DNA of 64,000 bases from Ardenticatenales bacterium. Its GTDB lineage: Bacteria > Chloroflexota > Anaerolineae > Promineifilales > Promineifilaceae. The notes beneath the pieces were generated by a model that did not search any database, was not told the DNA's origin, and worked only from the letters and a program-made list of their open reading frames with translations. Position 1 is the stretch's first letter. Each line of letters opens with the position of its first letter. The stretch lies in assembly GCA_020634575.1 (NCBI GenBank), contig JACKBM010000037.1:1-64000 (forward strand), given 5' to 3'. This document shows, one piece after another, positions 24,258 to 33,028 of the stretch. The translations under genes were made by a program, and so were the position numbers.

Positions 24258-24386
24258 TACGGGCCTTTGGCCCTTTCGGTAATCAGTACGGGCTTGCAGC
24301 CCTTTCAGCCGTCAGTGAAGAATCACTGAAAGGGCCGCAGGCCCATACTGACAGCTGAAAGGGCCAAAGGCCCGTGCTGACAGCTA
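24258..24386. repeat. Cluster of GGGCCTTTGGCCC-type hairpin modules
   Basis: Four modules related to TACGGGCCTTTGGCCCTTTC, two in one orientation (24258-24306) and two inverted (24327-24386), around a small central hairpin near GTCAGTGAAGAATCACTGA. The whole forms a long inverted repeat between the serine hydrolase and dipeptidase genes. No coding content. Confidence 0.85.
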
Positions 24387-24390
24387 AACG

Positions 24391-25488
24391 CTACTCCCCC
24401 CACGTCTCCCTTAGCACCCGCACCCAGTTCCCGTGATTGATCTTCAGGATCTCGTCTTCGCTGAAGCCGTGGGCGCGCATGGCGGCGACGAGGTTGGGCA
24501 GGGCGGCGGCGTCCGGCAGGTCGCCGGGCATGGTGGCGCCGTCGAAGTCGGAGCCGAGGGCGACATGGTCGACGCCGACCCGGTCAGCAACGTAGGCCAT
24601 GTGGCGCACGATCTCGGTGACAGAGGTGGGCTTGTTGGAACGGCCATCAGCCCGCAGGAAACCGGTGTGGTAATTGATACCGGTCAGCCCATTGGTCTGG
24701 GCGATGGCGTCGAGCTGGCTGTCCAGCAGGTTGCGTGGCGAATGGGCCATCGCATGGGCGCCGGAATGGGTGCAGATCAACGGCGCATTGGAAATCTCGG
24801 CCACGTCCCAGAACCCTTTTTCGTTCAGATGGGACATATCAATCATGATGCCCAGCTCATTGCACTTGCGCACGAGCGCTTTACCCGCATCCGTCAGCCC
24901 GGGGCCGATGTCCGGCGTGGCCGGGAAGTTGAAGGGGACGCCGTGAGAGAACGCGTTCGGCCGGCTCCAGCAAAGCCCCAGCGAACGCAGCCCGGCCCGG
25001 TAAAACACATGCAGTGCATCCAGGTTCGTGTCCAGGCAATCCGCCCCTTCAAAATGGAGGATCATGGCGAAGGTGCCGTTGGCCAGACAGTTCGATAGCT
25101 CCGCAGCCGTGGTGACGATCTTCACCTGGCCGTCAGACGCCGCCTCCCACTGGCCCAATCGCGCCGCCATGGCCATGGTGTGGCGCAGGGCGTAGCTCTC
25201 GTCCAGGGGCGCCGGCAGGGGGTGCTGGTAGTTGGCCGGCCCTTCGTCTTCGTCCTGTTTTTCGCCGGGAAAGGCATCCCGTTTCTGCGGCGGTTTGACC
25301 TCGTTGGGGATGAAAATGGCGAAGAAGCCGCCGCCCAGCCCACCTTTACGGGCGCGGGGCAGATCGATGTGGCCACCCTCGTTTTCGGCAAAGAAATCAT
25401 CGGCTTCACCGAAAGTGGCGGCCACATGGTGGCGCAAAACTGTGTCATTGTGACCGTCAAAAATCAGCGGGAAATCTACAGCAGACAT
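24391..25488 (-). CDS. Membrane-dipeptidase-family peptidase (M19)
   Basis: 365 residues, a zinc-dependent TIM-barrel peptidase. Seen: the N-terminal DGHNDTVLR (first metal pair), the bridging Glu in MILHFEGADCLD, the His region MSHLNEKGF, THSGAHAMAHSPRN, and the late LGSDFDGATMPGDL. Bacterial M19 enzymes cleave dipeptides with L,D or L,L residues, and some deacylate N-acyl-D-amino acids. No signal peptide, so cytoplasmic. The neighbours make dipeptides with a D-residue from cell-wall turnover a plausible substrate (inference). Confidence 0.94.
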   Translation of the reverse strand: MSAVDFPLIFDGHNDTVLRHHVAATFGEADDFFAENEGGHIDLPRARKGGLGGGFFAIFIPNEVKPPQKRDAFPGEKQDEDEGPANYQHPLPAPLDESYALRHTMAMAARLGQWEAASDGQVKIVTTAAELSNCLANGTFAMILHFEGADCLDTNLDALHVFYRAGLRSLGLCWSRPNAFSHGVPFNFPATPDIGPGLTDAGKALVRKCNELGIMIDMSHLNEKGFWDVAEISNAPLICTHSGAHAMAHSPRNLLDSQLDAIAQTNGLTGINYHTGFLRADGRSNKPTSVTEIVRHMAYVADRVGVDHVALGSDFDGATMPGDLPDAAALPNLVAAMRAHGFSEDEILKINHGNWVRVLRETWGE

Positions 25489-25497
25489 GATGTACCT

Positions 25498-26613
25498 CTA
25501 GCCAGCGTGATGAACCTGGTGGGCAGAACGGATCGATTCGACAAAGTCCAGGTCAACCTCAACACCGGTGCCCAACCCGGTCGGTACGGTGAGGGTGGAG
25601 TTGTCGTTCAGGACGAAGTTGGGCGTGGCCACATCGCGGTGGAAGTAGCGGGCCGAGGCGGAGACGTCACCGGGCAGGGTGAAGTTTGGCAGCGAGGAGA
25701 GGGCGACGTTGCCGGCCCGGCCAATATTTGTCTCCAACATGCCGCCGCACCAGACCGGGATGCCGTTGGCCTGGCAGAGATCATGAATCGCCTTGGCCGC
25801 CGTAAAGCCGCCGACCCGGCCGACCTTGATGTTGATGATCTTGCAGGCATTAATGTCCAGCGCCCAGCGGGCATGGTTAAAGGAGTGGATGGTCTCATCC
25901 AGGCAGACCGGGGTCTCAATCTGGGCCTGCAAGCGGGCATGATCCACCATGTCTTCGTAATGGAACGGCTGCTCGATGAGGAGCAGGTTGTATTTGTCCA
26001 GTTCCTTGAAAATGGCAACATCGTCCAGGGTGAAGGCTGAGTTGGCGTCGACCTGGAGCAGGATATCGGGCCAGCGCTCGCGGATGGCGCGGACCGGCTC
26101 GACGTTCCAGCCCGGTTTGATCTTGAGTTTGACCCGGCCGTAGCCATCAGCCAGGTAGCTCTCGACCATGGCCAGCTGCTTTTCCATCGTCGGCTCAATG
26201 CCGACGCTGACGCCGACGGCGATCTCTTTCATCTCACCGCCCAGCATCTCCTGCAGGCTGATGCCTTTGACGCGGGCCATCAGATCCCAGACGGCGTTTT
26301 CGACGGTGGCCTTGGCCATGGTGTTGCCGCGGATCATCTTGAACCGTTCCGGGATTTCGTCGGTACTGCTGATCGGCTTGCCCAGGATCTGCGGCAGCAA
26401 ATATTCCTCGACGATGTACTGGCAAGACGTCAGCGTCTCCGCCGAGTAGCCTGGCGCGGGCGACGCGACGCACTCCGCCCAGCCGGTATGGCCGTTGCCA
26501 TGCAGGGCCAGCAGGAAGGTGCTGCGCCCGTACTCCCGGGCGAAACTGGTCTCAAATGGATTGACGTAATCCAGGTGAATATGGTGAAGTTCTGCTCTCT
26601 CAACGGTAATCAT
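25498..26613 (-). CDS. Enolase-superfamily N-acylamino-acid racemase/o-succinylbenzoate synthase-like
   Basis: 371 residues. The ATG at 26613 is preferred (GGAG upstream); the frame continues upstream without support. Seen: the catalytic Lys in RVKLKIKPGW, metal ligands in LQVDANSAF, LLIEQPF and CLDETIH, and the opposite Lys in NIKVGRVGG. This is the MLE/MenC subgroup that includes N-succinylamino-acid racemase. No menaquinone genes are near, while a GNAT acyltransferase, M19 dipeptidase and peptidases are, so the racemase role is favoured. It begins the likely minus-strand unit 25498-22068, interrupted by a repeat. Confidence 0.88.
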   Translation of the reverse strand: MITVERAELHHIHLDYVNPFETSFAREYGRSTFLLALHGNGHTGWAECVASPAPGYSAETLTSCQYIVEEYLLPQILGKPISSTDEIPERFKMIRGNTMAKATVENAVWDLMARVKGISLQEMLGGEMKEIAVGVSVGIEPTMEKQLAMVESYLADGYGRVKLKIKPGWNVEPVRAIRERWPDILLQVDANSAFTLDDVAIFKELDKYNLLLIEQPFHYEDMVDHARLQAQIETPVCLDETIHSFNHARWALDINACKIINIKVGRVGGFTAAKAIHDLCQANGIPVWCGGMLETNIGRAGNVALSSLPNFTLPGDVSASARYFHRDVATPNFVLNDNSTLTVPTGLGTGVEVDLDFVESIRSAHQVHHAG

Positions 26614-26721
26614 GGGACACTCCATTCTCATGTTTCGGCCGGGCCGCCCTGCGACGGACTGTGGCGATGTTGAACAATTCTGCTGACAAGCCAATGCCGC
26701 ACAAGGCTTGCCTGGATATTG

Positions 26722-26799
26722 GCCACGGATTGACACGGATTTTGCACGGATTCTAGAAAAAGAAAAAAATCCGTGGCCAATCCGTGTTAATCCGTGGCA
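26722..26799. repeat. CCACGGATT long hairpin, copy 1
   Basis: Left arm GCCACGGATTGACACGGATT... and right arm ...AATCCGTGTTAATCCGTGGC with an A-rich loop (AGAAAAAGAAAAAAA). It lies between the racemase start and the S9 peptidase stop. A second, nearly perfect copy is at 43224-43312. Confidence 0.88.
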
Positions 26800-26837
26800 A
26801 AAATGTTCCTAAATCTGCGCCATCTGCGGCTGTTCTC

Positions 26838-28841
26838 TTATATTATCTTGTCGTCGGCGGGCAGGCCGAGGACGTAGCGGTTCATCCAGTCCAGCAAGGC
26901 GTCGTTTTGGGCGCGGCGCAGCCGGGGGGCGCCGACGATGGAGTCGGCGTGGAAGCTGCCGGGCAGGCGAACCATCTCCACCGGGCAATCATTATCCTTC
27001 AGGACCGCGTAAAACTGTTCCGACTGCTCGGCCGGACAACGGTAATCGCTTTCGCCCTGGATCAGCAGCGTTGGCGTCTGGCAGCGGTGGGCATAGGTGA
27101 TGGGCGAGCAGCGCCGGTAAATGTCCGGGATCTCGTGCGGCCGGCCGCCAAGCTGTTCGACGGCAAACCAGGGGCCAATATCGCTGACGCCATAAAAGCT
27201 GACCCAGTTGGTGACCGGGTTCTCCGGCACAGCCGCCTTGAAGCGATTGGTCTGGCCCACCGTCCAGGTACTGAGATTGCCGCCACCGGAGAGGCCACAA
27301 ATGCCGATTCGGTCAGCATCAACCCAACCTTGCCGGATGGCTTCGTCGACGCCGGACATCAGGTCCTGGTAATCGAGGTTGCCCCAGTCACCCTTGATGG
27401 CGGTGCTGAAGCCGTTGCCATAGCCGGTCGAGGCGCGATGGTTGACCATGATGACGGCGTAGCCGGCGCCCACCAGCATCTGCGTATCAAAATGGTAGAC
27501 ATGGCCGAAGGCGCCATGCGGGCCACCGTGGATGTAGAGCACAGCGGGGAAGGGGCCAGCGCCGGTGTCCGGCATGATCGTCCAGCCCTCAACACCGACG
27601 CCATCTACGCCGGGGAACAACATCTGCTCGACGCGCGCCTGGGCCAAACCGGCCAGGAAATCGTCATTCAGGGCCGTCAGTTGCTGCTCATTGCCGCCTT
27701 CGCTATCGGCCAGGTACAGGTCGGTTGGTTGGTTGAAACTGGAGGAGACGAAGAGCAGGGAGCGATTGTCCCCAGAGAGACCCAGCAGGTAGTTGCAGCG
27801 TTCGCCGCTAATGACCGGGGCCCACTCTTCCGGCCCGCTCAATTCGACGCGGTAAATCTGGACCTCGCCGCCTTGCTGAACGCGCACAAAGGCGGCCGAA
27901 CCATCGCTGAGCGGGCTGATGACAGGCAGGAGGCGGGTGATACCGGCCGGTTGATCTCCCTGCAGCCCACCGCCAATGCCATAAGGCAGCGTTGCCGTCC
28001 GGTTCTGCGGCTTGCCCTTGCCGTCAGCGGAAATCAGGTAAAGATCCGCCTTGGTGCCGATGGGCGAGCCCTGCGGCGTACCGGCAAACAACACCTGCTG
28101 CCCATCCGGATGCCAGGCCGCCGACCCCTGCGTATAGCCCCAGGCTTTCGTGAACACGGCCCGGCTGTTGCCGTCCAGGTCCATAATCCGGACCTGCGGG
28201 TAATGGCCGCGGTGATTATCGGGCTGCATCGAGGCGTTGTAGAGGATTTCGCGCCCATCCGGCGACCATTGTGGGTTTACATTCATCGTCGCGTCTGCTG
28301 TTAGCTGGCGGACGGCGCCATCAGTCAGGTTGAGGATGAACAGATCCTGGATGAGGGGGTCGAGGTAACCAATAGCGTCAAAGCGATAGACATGGCGAGT
28401 GACCCGGTAGGGTGTTTCCGGTTTGCGTTCTGCTCGCTCTGGAATCGTGCTGAAGGCGATCTGGCCCCCATCCGCTGACCAGACCGGTGCGCCCATGACG
28501 CCCTGGGGCAGATCGGTTAAGGCTTCGGCGTCGCCGCCGGCCAAATCCAGGCGATAAATCTGGGTTCTCTCACCGCGCTGGGAAAGGAAGGCGATTTGCC
28601 GGCTATCCGGGGCAAAGGCGGGACTATGGCTGCTGTCTGGCCCGTGGGTTAATGGCCGGCTGGCGCCACTGGCCATGTCGCGCAGCCAGAGCTGCGTCCG
28701 GTCCTTGTCGTCCGCCTCGTCATACCGGCTGACGGCGTAGACAAGGAAATTGCCGTCCGGCGACAGGGAAGCTCCCTGCAGAAAACCCATCTGAAACAGA
28801 TCCTGCTTCTGAACTGGCCGCTGATCACCCGTTTGACTCAT
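26838..28841 (-). CDS. S9-family serine peptidase (acylaminoacyl-/dipeptidyl-peptidase type)
   Basis: 667 residues; ATG 28841 has a strong AGGAGGAG site. The N-terminal 390 residues form a TolB/WD40-like propeller (repeated SPDGNFLVYAVS, SPDGREILYNAS, HPDGQQVLFAGT), the gate for peptide entry. The C-terminal alpha/beta-hydrolase domain has the nucleophile Ser in GICGLSGGGNLS, Asp in QGESDYRCP and His in GSFHADS. No signal peptide. It cleaves short peptides or N-acylated peptides in the cytoplasm, in line with the adjacent dipeptidase and racemase genes. Confidence 0.95.
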   Translation of the reverse strand: MSQTGDQRPVQKQDLFQMGFLQGASLSPDGNFLVYAVSRYDEADDKDRTQLWLRDMASGASRPLTHGPDSSHSPAFAPDSRQIAFLSQRGERTQIYRLDLAGGDAEALTDLPQGVMGAPVWSADGGQIAFSTIPERAERKPETPYRVTRHVYRFDAIGYLDPLIQDLFILNLTDGAVRQLTADATMNVNPQWSPDGREILYNASMQPDNHRGHYPQVRIMDLDGNSRAVFTKAWGYTQGSAAWHPDGQQVLFAGTPQGSPIGTKADLYLISADGKGKPQNRTATLPYGIGGGLQGDQPAGITRLLPVISPLSDGSAAFVRVQQGGEVQIYRVELSGPEEWAPVISGERCNYLLGLSGDNRSLLFVSSSFNQPTDLYLADSEGGNEQQLTALNDDFLAGLAQARVEQMLFPGVDGVGVEGWTIMPDTGAGPFPAVLYIHGGPHGAFGHVYHFDTQMLVGAGYAVIMVNHRASTGYGNGFSTAIKGDWGNLDYQDLMSGVDEAIRQGWVDADRIGICGLSGGGNLSTWTVGQTNRFKAAVPENPVTNWVSFYGVSDIGPWFAVEQLGGRPHEIPDIYRRCSPITYAHRCQTPTLLIQGESDYRCPAEQSEQFYAVLKDNDCPVEMVRLPGSFHADSIVGAPRLRRAQNDALLDWMNRYVLGLPADDKII

Positions 28842-28951
28842 AACTCCTCCTGAGGCGGTAAGCCGTGACAAAGAACCGGATCAATTATAGCCAGCCTTGC
28901 CAAAGTTGGCTCACACTGATCCTATTGCTGAGAAAGGCGCTTTGTTAGGGT

Positions 28952-29120
28952 AGCGGGGCGGGCGCAACCTGTAGGGTGTCTCTCCCGACAGGTCGCCGCC
29001 CGCCCCGCTGGCGCGCTCTGCGCGCCCCCATCAGAATGGCCAACGGAATTTCTGGGTGGACATAGGGCGCCCTGCGGGCGCGACGCGGGGGCGGCAACCC
29101 AACAGGAGAATTCCTACCCC
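28952..29120. other. GC-rich spacer with nested inverted repeats
   Basis: Between the divergent S9 peptidase and DUF429 genes. AGCGGGGCGGGCG (28952-28964) pairs perfectly with 28997-29009, enclosing a CCTGT/ACAGG stem. Smaller stems follow (GCGCGCTCTGCGCGC near 29011, GGGCGCCCTGCGGGCGC near 29065). No ORF with family features was found here. Confidence 0.6.
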
Positions 29121-29190
29121 TCGGCGGCCTCGGGGCATGCCTGTCGGGTTGCGCCCGTTCCGCTTCGCCCGTTCCGCTCTCATTGAACAT

Positions 29191-29199
29191 TGCTATACT
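29191..29199 (+). promoter_or_regulatory. Candidate extended -10 promoter for the DUF429 operon
   Basis: TGCTATACT: TATACT at 29194-29199 preceded by TGn. The -35 region is weak. It lies 38 nt before the start codon at 29238. Confidence 0.45.
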
Positions 29200-29237
29200 C
29201 GCATGATGTTGAAAACTGTTTATCAGGCTGCCGAAGT

Positions 29238-29897
29238 ATGAGTAATCCCTTTGTCTATTTAGGTGTTGATATTGCCGGCGCGGATAATACCTGGGTGGCG
29301 GGCCTGGCCCGGACGGACATGGGGCTGATGATGGCCCTGCCGCCGGGGCAGATGACGCTGGAGGAGATCGTCGCTTTTTGCCAGCGGGAGCAGGTGCTGG
29401 CGGTTGGTATTGACGGGCAGCTGAGTATGGCAACCAGCGACGAGCGGGGCTTCCGCGACCCTGATTTTGAGCTGCGGGCATTGCTGCCGGCGCCGAATCG
29501 GAACTGGGTGGCCTCGTTTAATTCGTTGATGGCGGTGCCGATGCGGAGTATGTTGCTGGCGGAGCGGCTGGCGCCGGATGTGGGGACGTTGCTGGAGGTG
29601 CACCCGCGAGCGTCGCTCTGGTTTGCGCTGGGGGCGGACCGGCCGGTTGCCGTCCGCCACTACAAAAAACATCCAGACGCCCCGGCCCACATCGCGACGC
29701 TGTGGGCCGGCTGGGCCGAACGCTTCGCTATTCAGGGCGCGGCGCCGACATCGGATGGCGGGCTGGATGCGCTGGTCTGCGCGACGCTGGCTTTTCTGTA
29801 CCATCAGCAGCCGGAAAGCCTGCTCCACCTGCGCCACCCGGCTGCCCACAAGAGTGGTTTTGGCCCATTTTATGTGTTACGACCGGATTTGTTATGA
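29238..29897 (+). CDS. DUF429 family protein (predicted RNase H-like fold)
   Basis: 219 residues; ATG 29238 is chosen because homology-like sequence begins there. Seen: the first strand with Asp (VYLGVDIAGADNTWVAGL), GIDGQLSM, the middle VHPRASLWFALG and the C-terminal DGGLDALVCATLAFL. These acidic positions are spaced as in the predicted RNase H-like DUF429 family, whose activity is not established. It is the first gene of a chain of four with 1-4-nt overlaps. Confidence 0.85.
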   Translation: MSNPFVYLGVDIAGADNTWVAGLARTDMGLMMALPPGQMTLEEIVAFCQREQVLAVGIDGQLSMATSDERGFRDPDFELRALLPAPNRNWVASFNSLMAVPMRSMLLAERLAPDVGTLLEVHPRASLWFALGADRPVAVRHYKKHPDAPAHIATLWAGWAERFAIQGAAPTSDGGLDALVCATLAFLYHQQPESLLHLRHPAAHKSGFGPFYVLRPDLL

Positions 29898-30478
29898 CTC
29901 ATTACGACGAGCAATATGATCAGGAACCGGCTCTGTTCGGTGCCCCCTATCCCGAATTGCGTGCCTTTCTTGACGAGTTTGGCCCTACCGGCGGCACAGC
30001 GCTGGACCTGGGCTGCGGCCAGGGGCGGGATGCCCTGTTGCTGGCTGAATATGGCTATGACGTGATTGGCGTTGATGCTTCTCGTGTCGGGATTGCCCAG
30101 ATGGAGGCGAGGGCCGCCGCCAGGGGGCTGGCGGTTACGGGCGTGGTCGCCGATATGCACGCCTATGACTTTCCTGGCGATTTTGACGCCATCGTCATGG
30201 ATTCGATCCTTCATTTTGAAAAGCAGGATCAGGCACGTGAGCTGGCTCTGCTGGACCAGGCCAAGCGTCATCTCAAGCCGGGGGGCCTGCTCTTTCTCTT
30301 TGTCCACCGAACGAAGCGCCAGGAGGCGATTTTGCAGGGATGGCTGGCTGAACTTCCGGCGCCTTACCAGCTCATTGAGCAGCGGTATATTGACTATGTT
30401 TACGAGGAGCAAACGAGCGGCTTTCGTTCCCAGTTCCAATATTGTATGGCGGTGGTCCAACGCCTGGAGCGTGAATAA
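29894..30478 (+). CDS. Class I SAM-dependent methyltransferase (TehB-like)
   Basis: 194 residues. Motif I ALDLGCGQGRDALLLA, the acidic end of strand 2 in VIGVDASRVG, and post-motif DAIVMDSILHFE are intact. Of the small, soluble TehB/UbiE-like type, which methylate metalloid oxyanions or small molecules; the substrate is not assignable. The ATG overlaps the DUF429 stop by 4 nt (ATGA). Confidence 0.92.
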   Translation: MTHYDEQYDQEPALFGAPYPELRAFLDEFGPTGGTALDLGCGQGRDALLLAEYGYDVIGVDASRVGIAQMEARAAARGLAVTGVVADMHAYDFPGDFDAIVMDSILHFEKQDQARELALLDQAKRHLKPGGLLFLFVHRTKRQEAILQGWLAELPAPYQLIEQRYIDYVYEEQTSGFRSQFQYCMAVVQRLERE

Positions 30479-30840
30479 TGATCCAAAAGACGATGTATGT
30501 GATAGCTGTGCAAGATCTGGCCGCTTCGGCGGCCTGGTACCGGGATGTGCTGGGCTTTACCGTGCGTGAGATCGGCGACCCGGGTTGGCGGATTCTGGAG
30601 CGGGATAACTGCCGGATCATGGCCGGCCATTGCGCCGATGCGACACCGGCCGGTCAGCTCGGCGACCATGCCTATTTTGCCTACTTCACGGTTAGTGATG
30701 TTGATACCTATCATGCACAGGTCGCGGCGAACGGCGGCCAGATTATCAAAGCGCCCCGGACCGAGCCCTGGGGCATGCGCGAGTGTGCCGTGCGGACTTT
30801 GGATGGCCACCGGATCATGATTGGCCAGGAGCTGAGTTGA
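30478..30840 (+). CDS. VOC/glyoxalase-family protein
   Basis: 120 residues, one vicinal-oxygen-chelate module pair: MYVIAVQDLAASAAWYRDVLGF, CRIMAGHCA, ECAVRTLDGHRIMIGQ. Metal-binding or fosfomycin/bleomycin-binding relatives share this size. The first-strand metal His is replaced (VIAV), so catalysis is uncertain; some members only bind small molecules. The start overlaps the previous stop (TAATG). Confidence 0.88.
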   Translation: MIQKTMYVIAVQDLAASAAWYRDVLGFTVREIGDPGWRILERDNCRIMAGHCADATPAGQLGDHAYFAYFTVSDVDTYHAQVAANGGQIIKAPRTEPWGMRECAVRTLDGHRIMIGQELS

Positions 30841-31487
30841 TGCCGACACAGGCTGTGATTTTTGACATGGATGGGATTCTGATCGATTCCGAGCCCTGGT
30901 GGTTTCAGGCAGAGGTCGCCGTTTTCCGCGCTGTGGGCGTGCCGCTGACGGCCGAGATGTGTGCAGAAACGCTGGGTATGCGGCTGGACGCCTCAGTTGC
31001 CCATTGGTACGAGCGTTATCCCTGGGCCGCGCCCACCCCCGGTGTGGTCCAGGAGCAGTTGCTCGATAAGGCGTGCGAACTAATCGGCGCTCATGGCGAA
31101 CCCATGGCGGGGGTCCTGACCACGCTGGATCTGCTGAAGGGCGCCGGGATGGCTTTGGGGTTGGCCTCATCGTCGCCCATGCGGTTGATTGAGATTGTCG
31201 TTGATAAGTTGGCGATCCGGGATTATTTCGACGTCCTTTGTACTGCCTTTGACGAACGTCTTGGCAAGCCGGACCCGGCCGTTTACCTGACGGCGGCGCG
31301 GCAGTTGGGCGTGCCGCCGGCCAGCTGTCTGGCCATCGAGGATTCACCCCTGGGTGTGCAGGCGGCGGTGGCTGCCGGGATGCGGGTCATTGCGGTGCCG
31401 GAACCAGCGGGGTTTGACCGGCCGGAATTTGCCAGCGCCAACCTCAAACTACACTCCCTCAATGAATTTCGGCTGGAACATCTGTAA
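30840..31487 (+). CDS. HAD-superfamily sugar-phosphatase-like hydrolase
   Basis: 215 residues. Motif I FDMDGILIDSEPWW with the nucleophile Asp, motif II Ser in GLASSSP, motif III Lys in ERLGKPDPAVY, and motif IV EDSPLGVQAA. The order and cap size match the HAD-IA group of 2-deoxyglucose-6-phosphate and other sugar phosphatases (HxpB/YniC-like). It overlaps the VOC stop (TGATG) and ends the four-gene chain. Confidence 0.92.
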   Translation: MPTQAVIFDMDGILIDSEPWWFQAEVAVFRAVGVPLTAEMCAETLGMRLDASVAHWYERYPWAAPTPGVVQEQLLDKACELIGAHGEPMAGVLTTLDLLKGAGMALGLASSSPMRLIEIVVDKLAIRDYFDVLCTAFDERLGKPDPAVYLTAARQLGVPPASCLAIEDSPLGVQAAVAAGMRVIAVPEPAGFDRPEFASANLKLHSLNEFRLEHL

Positions 31488-31570
31488 ACCTGACAACTCC
31501 CGGCGTAACCAGCCCCTGAGGATGGGCCGGGAACCTTCTGCGCTGCCGCCAACGCCGGTAGAATATACCC

Positions 31571-33028
31571 ATGAATGAGACCGAGTTTGACGTCATCATC
31601 GTCGGGGCCGGGCTGTCCGGCATTGGCATGGCTTACCACCTCCAGCGGGACTGTCCCGAGCTGAATTTTACGATCCTCGAGGGGCGCGAGCGGCTGGGCG
31701 GGACCTGGGATCTGTTTCGCTACCCCGGCGTGCGCTCGGACAGCGACATGCATACCCTCGGGTACAGCTTTAAGCCGTGGCTTGAGGCCAAATCAATTGC
31801 CGATGGGCCCTCGATCCTGGCGTATATTGCGGAAACCGCAGTTGAAAATGGCATTGAGGCGCATATTCGCTACAACCATCAGGTAGAGGCGGCGGCCTGG
31901 TCCAGCAAAGATGCCTGTTGGCTGGTGCGTTGTCAGGCTGACGGAGAACCGGCGATATTGCGCGCTAATTTCCTGCTGCTCTGTGCCGGTTATTACAGCT
32001 ACAAAAGCGGCTACAAGCCTGAGTTCCCCGGCGCTGCGACATTTCAAGGTCAGGTCGTGCATCCGCAGGAATGGCCCGAGGATCTGGATTGTCGGGGCAA
32101 GCGGATCATCGTGATTGGCTCCGGGGCGACGGCGGTCACGCTGGTGCCGGCGCTGGCCGAGACGGCGGAGCACGTGGTGATGTTACAGCGCTCGCCCACC
32201 TATATGGCCGCCCGGCCGGCTGAGGACAAATGGGCCAGATGGCTCCGTTATCTGCTGCCGCCGACCTGGCTATATCGGTTGATCCGTTGGAAGAATATTC
32301 ATTTTCAGCAGTTTGTATACCGTTATTCCCGGGCAAAGCCGGCACAGTTGAAAAAACGTCTGTTAAAAAAGGTGCGCGAAAAGCTGGGGCCAGATTTTGA
32401 TGTCGAGACCCATTTTAGCCCCAGCTACAACCCGTGGGATGAGCGGCTGTGCCTGGTGCCGGATGGCGATTTGTTCAAGGCCATCAAGGCGGGCAAGGCG
32501 GAGGTTGTGACAGCTGAGATCGAGCGTTTCACCTCTGATGGTATTCGCCTGCAATCCGGTGCTGAGCTGGCGGCGGACATCATCGTCACGGCCACCGGGC
32601 TGAATCTGGAAGTGCAGGGCGGCATCGCCTTTACTGTGGATGGCGAGCCGGTCGATTTTGCCCGGACCTTCATCTACAAAGGGATCATGAATTCCGGTGT
32701 ACCCAATCTCATCAACACGTTTGGCTATGTCAATGCATCCTGGACGTTGCGGGCGGATCTGATTGCTGACTATAGCTGTCGCCTGCTGAATCACATGCGC
32801 CGCCAAGGTTACCGCCAGGTCACGCCCCGGCTGCGGCCGGAAGAGGCGGCGATGACGCCGCGCCCCTGGAGTGAGGAATTTACGCCCGGGTACATCGCGC
32901 GCAGTCTGGATCAGCTGCCCAAACAGGGTACACACGAGCCCTGGCTCAATGTGCAGGAATACGAGCTTGACAAAAAGCTGCTGATCCAGGAGCCTCTGGA
33001 AGACGGAGTGCTGCAATTTGATGTCTGA
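31571..33028 (+). CDS. Flavin-containing (Baeyer-Villiger-type) monooxygenase
   Basis: 485 residues. Seen: the FAD Rossmann motif VGAGLSGIGMAYHL (about 11-24), RYPGVRSDSDMHT, the Baeyer-Villiger fingerprint FQGQVVHPQEWP (FxGxxxHxxxWP), then the NADPH motif IVIGSGATAVTL. EthA-like monooxygenases oxidise ketones, sulfides or thioamides with NADPH and O2. It starts a six-gene block; its stop overlaps the amidase start by 8 nt. A TAGAAT lies about 10 nt before the ATG, so the promoter may give a very short leader. Confidence 0.94.
   Translation: MNETEFDVIIVGAGLSGIGMAYHLQRDCPELNFTILEGRERLGGTWDLFRYPGVRSDSDMHTLGYSFKPWLEAKSIADGPSILAYIAETAVENGIEAHIRYNHQVEAAAWSSKDACWLVRCQADGEPAILRANFLLLCAGYYSYKSGYKPEFPGAATFQGQVVHPQEWPEDLDCRGKRIIVIGSGATAVTLVPALAETAEHVVMLQRSPTYMAARPAEDKWARWLRYLLPPTWLYRLIRWKNIHFQQFVYRYSRAKPAQLKKRLLKKVREKLGPDFDVETHFSPSYNPWDERLCLVPDGDLFKAIKAGKAEVVTAEIERFTSDGIRLQSGAELAADIIVTATGLNLEVQGGIAFTVDGEPVDFARTFIYKGIMNSGVPNLINTFGYVNASWTLRADLIADYSCRLLNHMRRQGYRQVTPRLRPEEAAMTPRPWSEEFTPGYIARSLDQLPKQGTHEPWLNVQEYELDKKLLIQEPLEDGVLQFDV

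Noticed and set aside
26784..28304. 506-residue plus-strand frame opposite the S9 peptidase
   Set aside because: The S9 peptidase has a full catalytic triad and a strong ribosome-binding site; the opposite frame has neither.
28945..29481. 178-residue minus-strand frame over the GC-rich spacer
   Set aside because: Pro/Arg/Ala-rich translation of inverted repeats with no motif; it overlaps the DUF429 gene.
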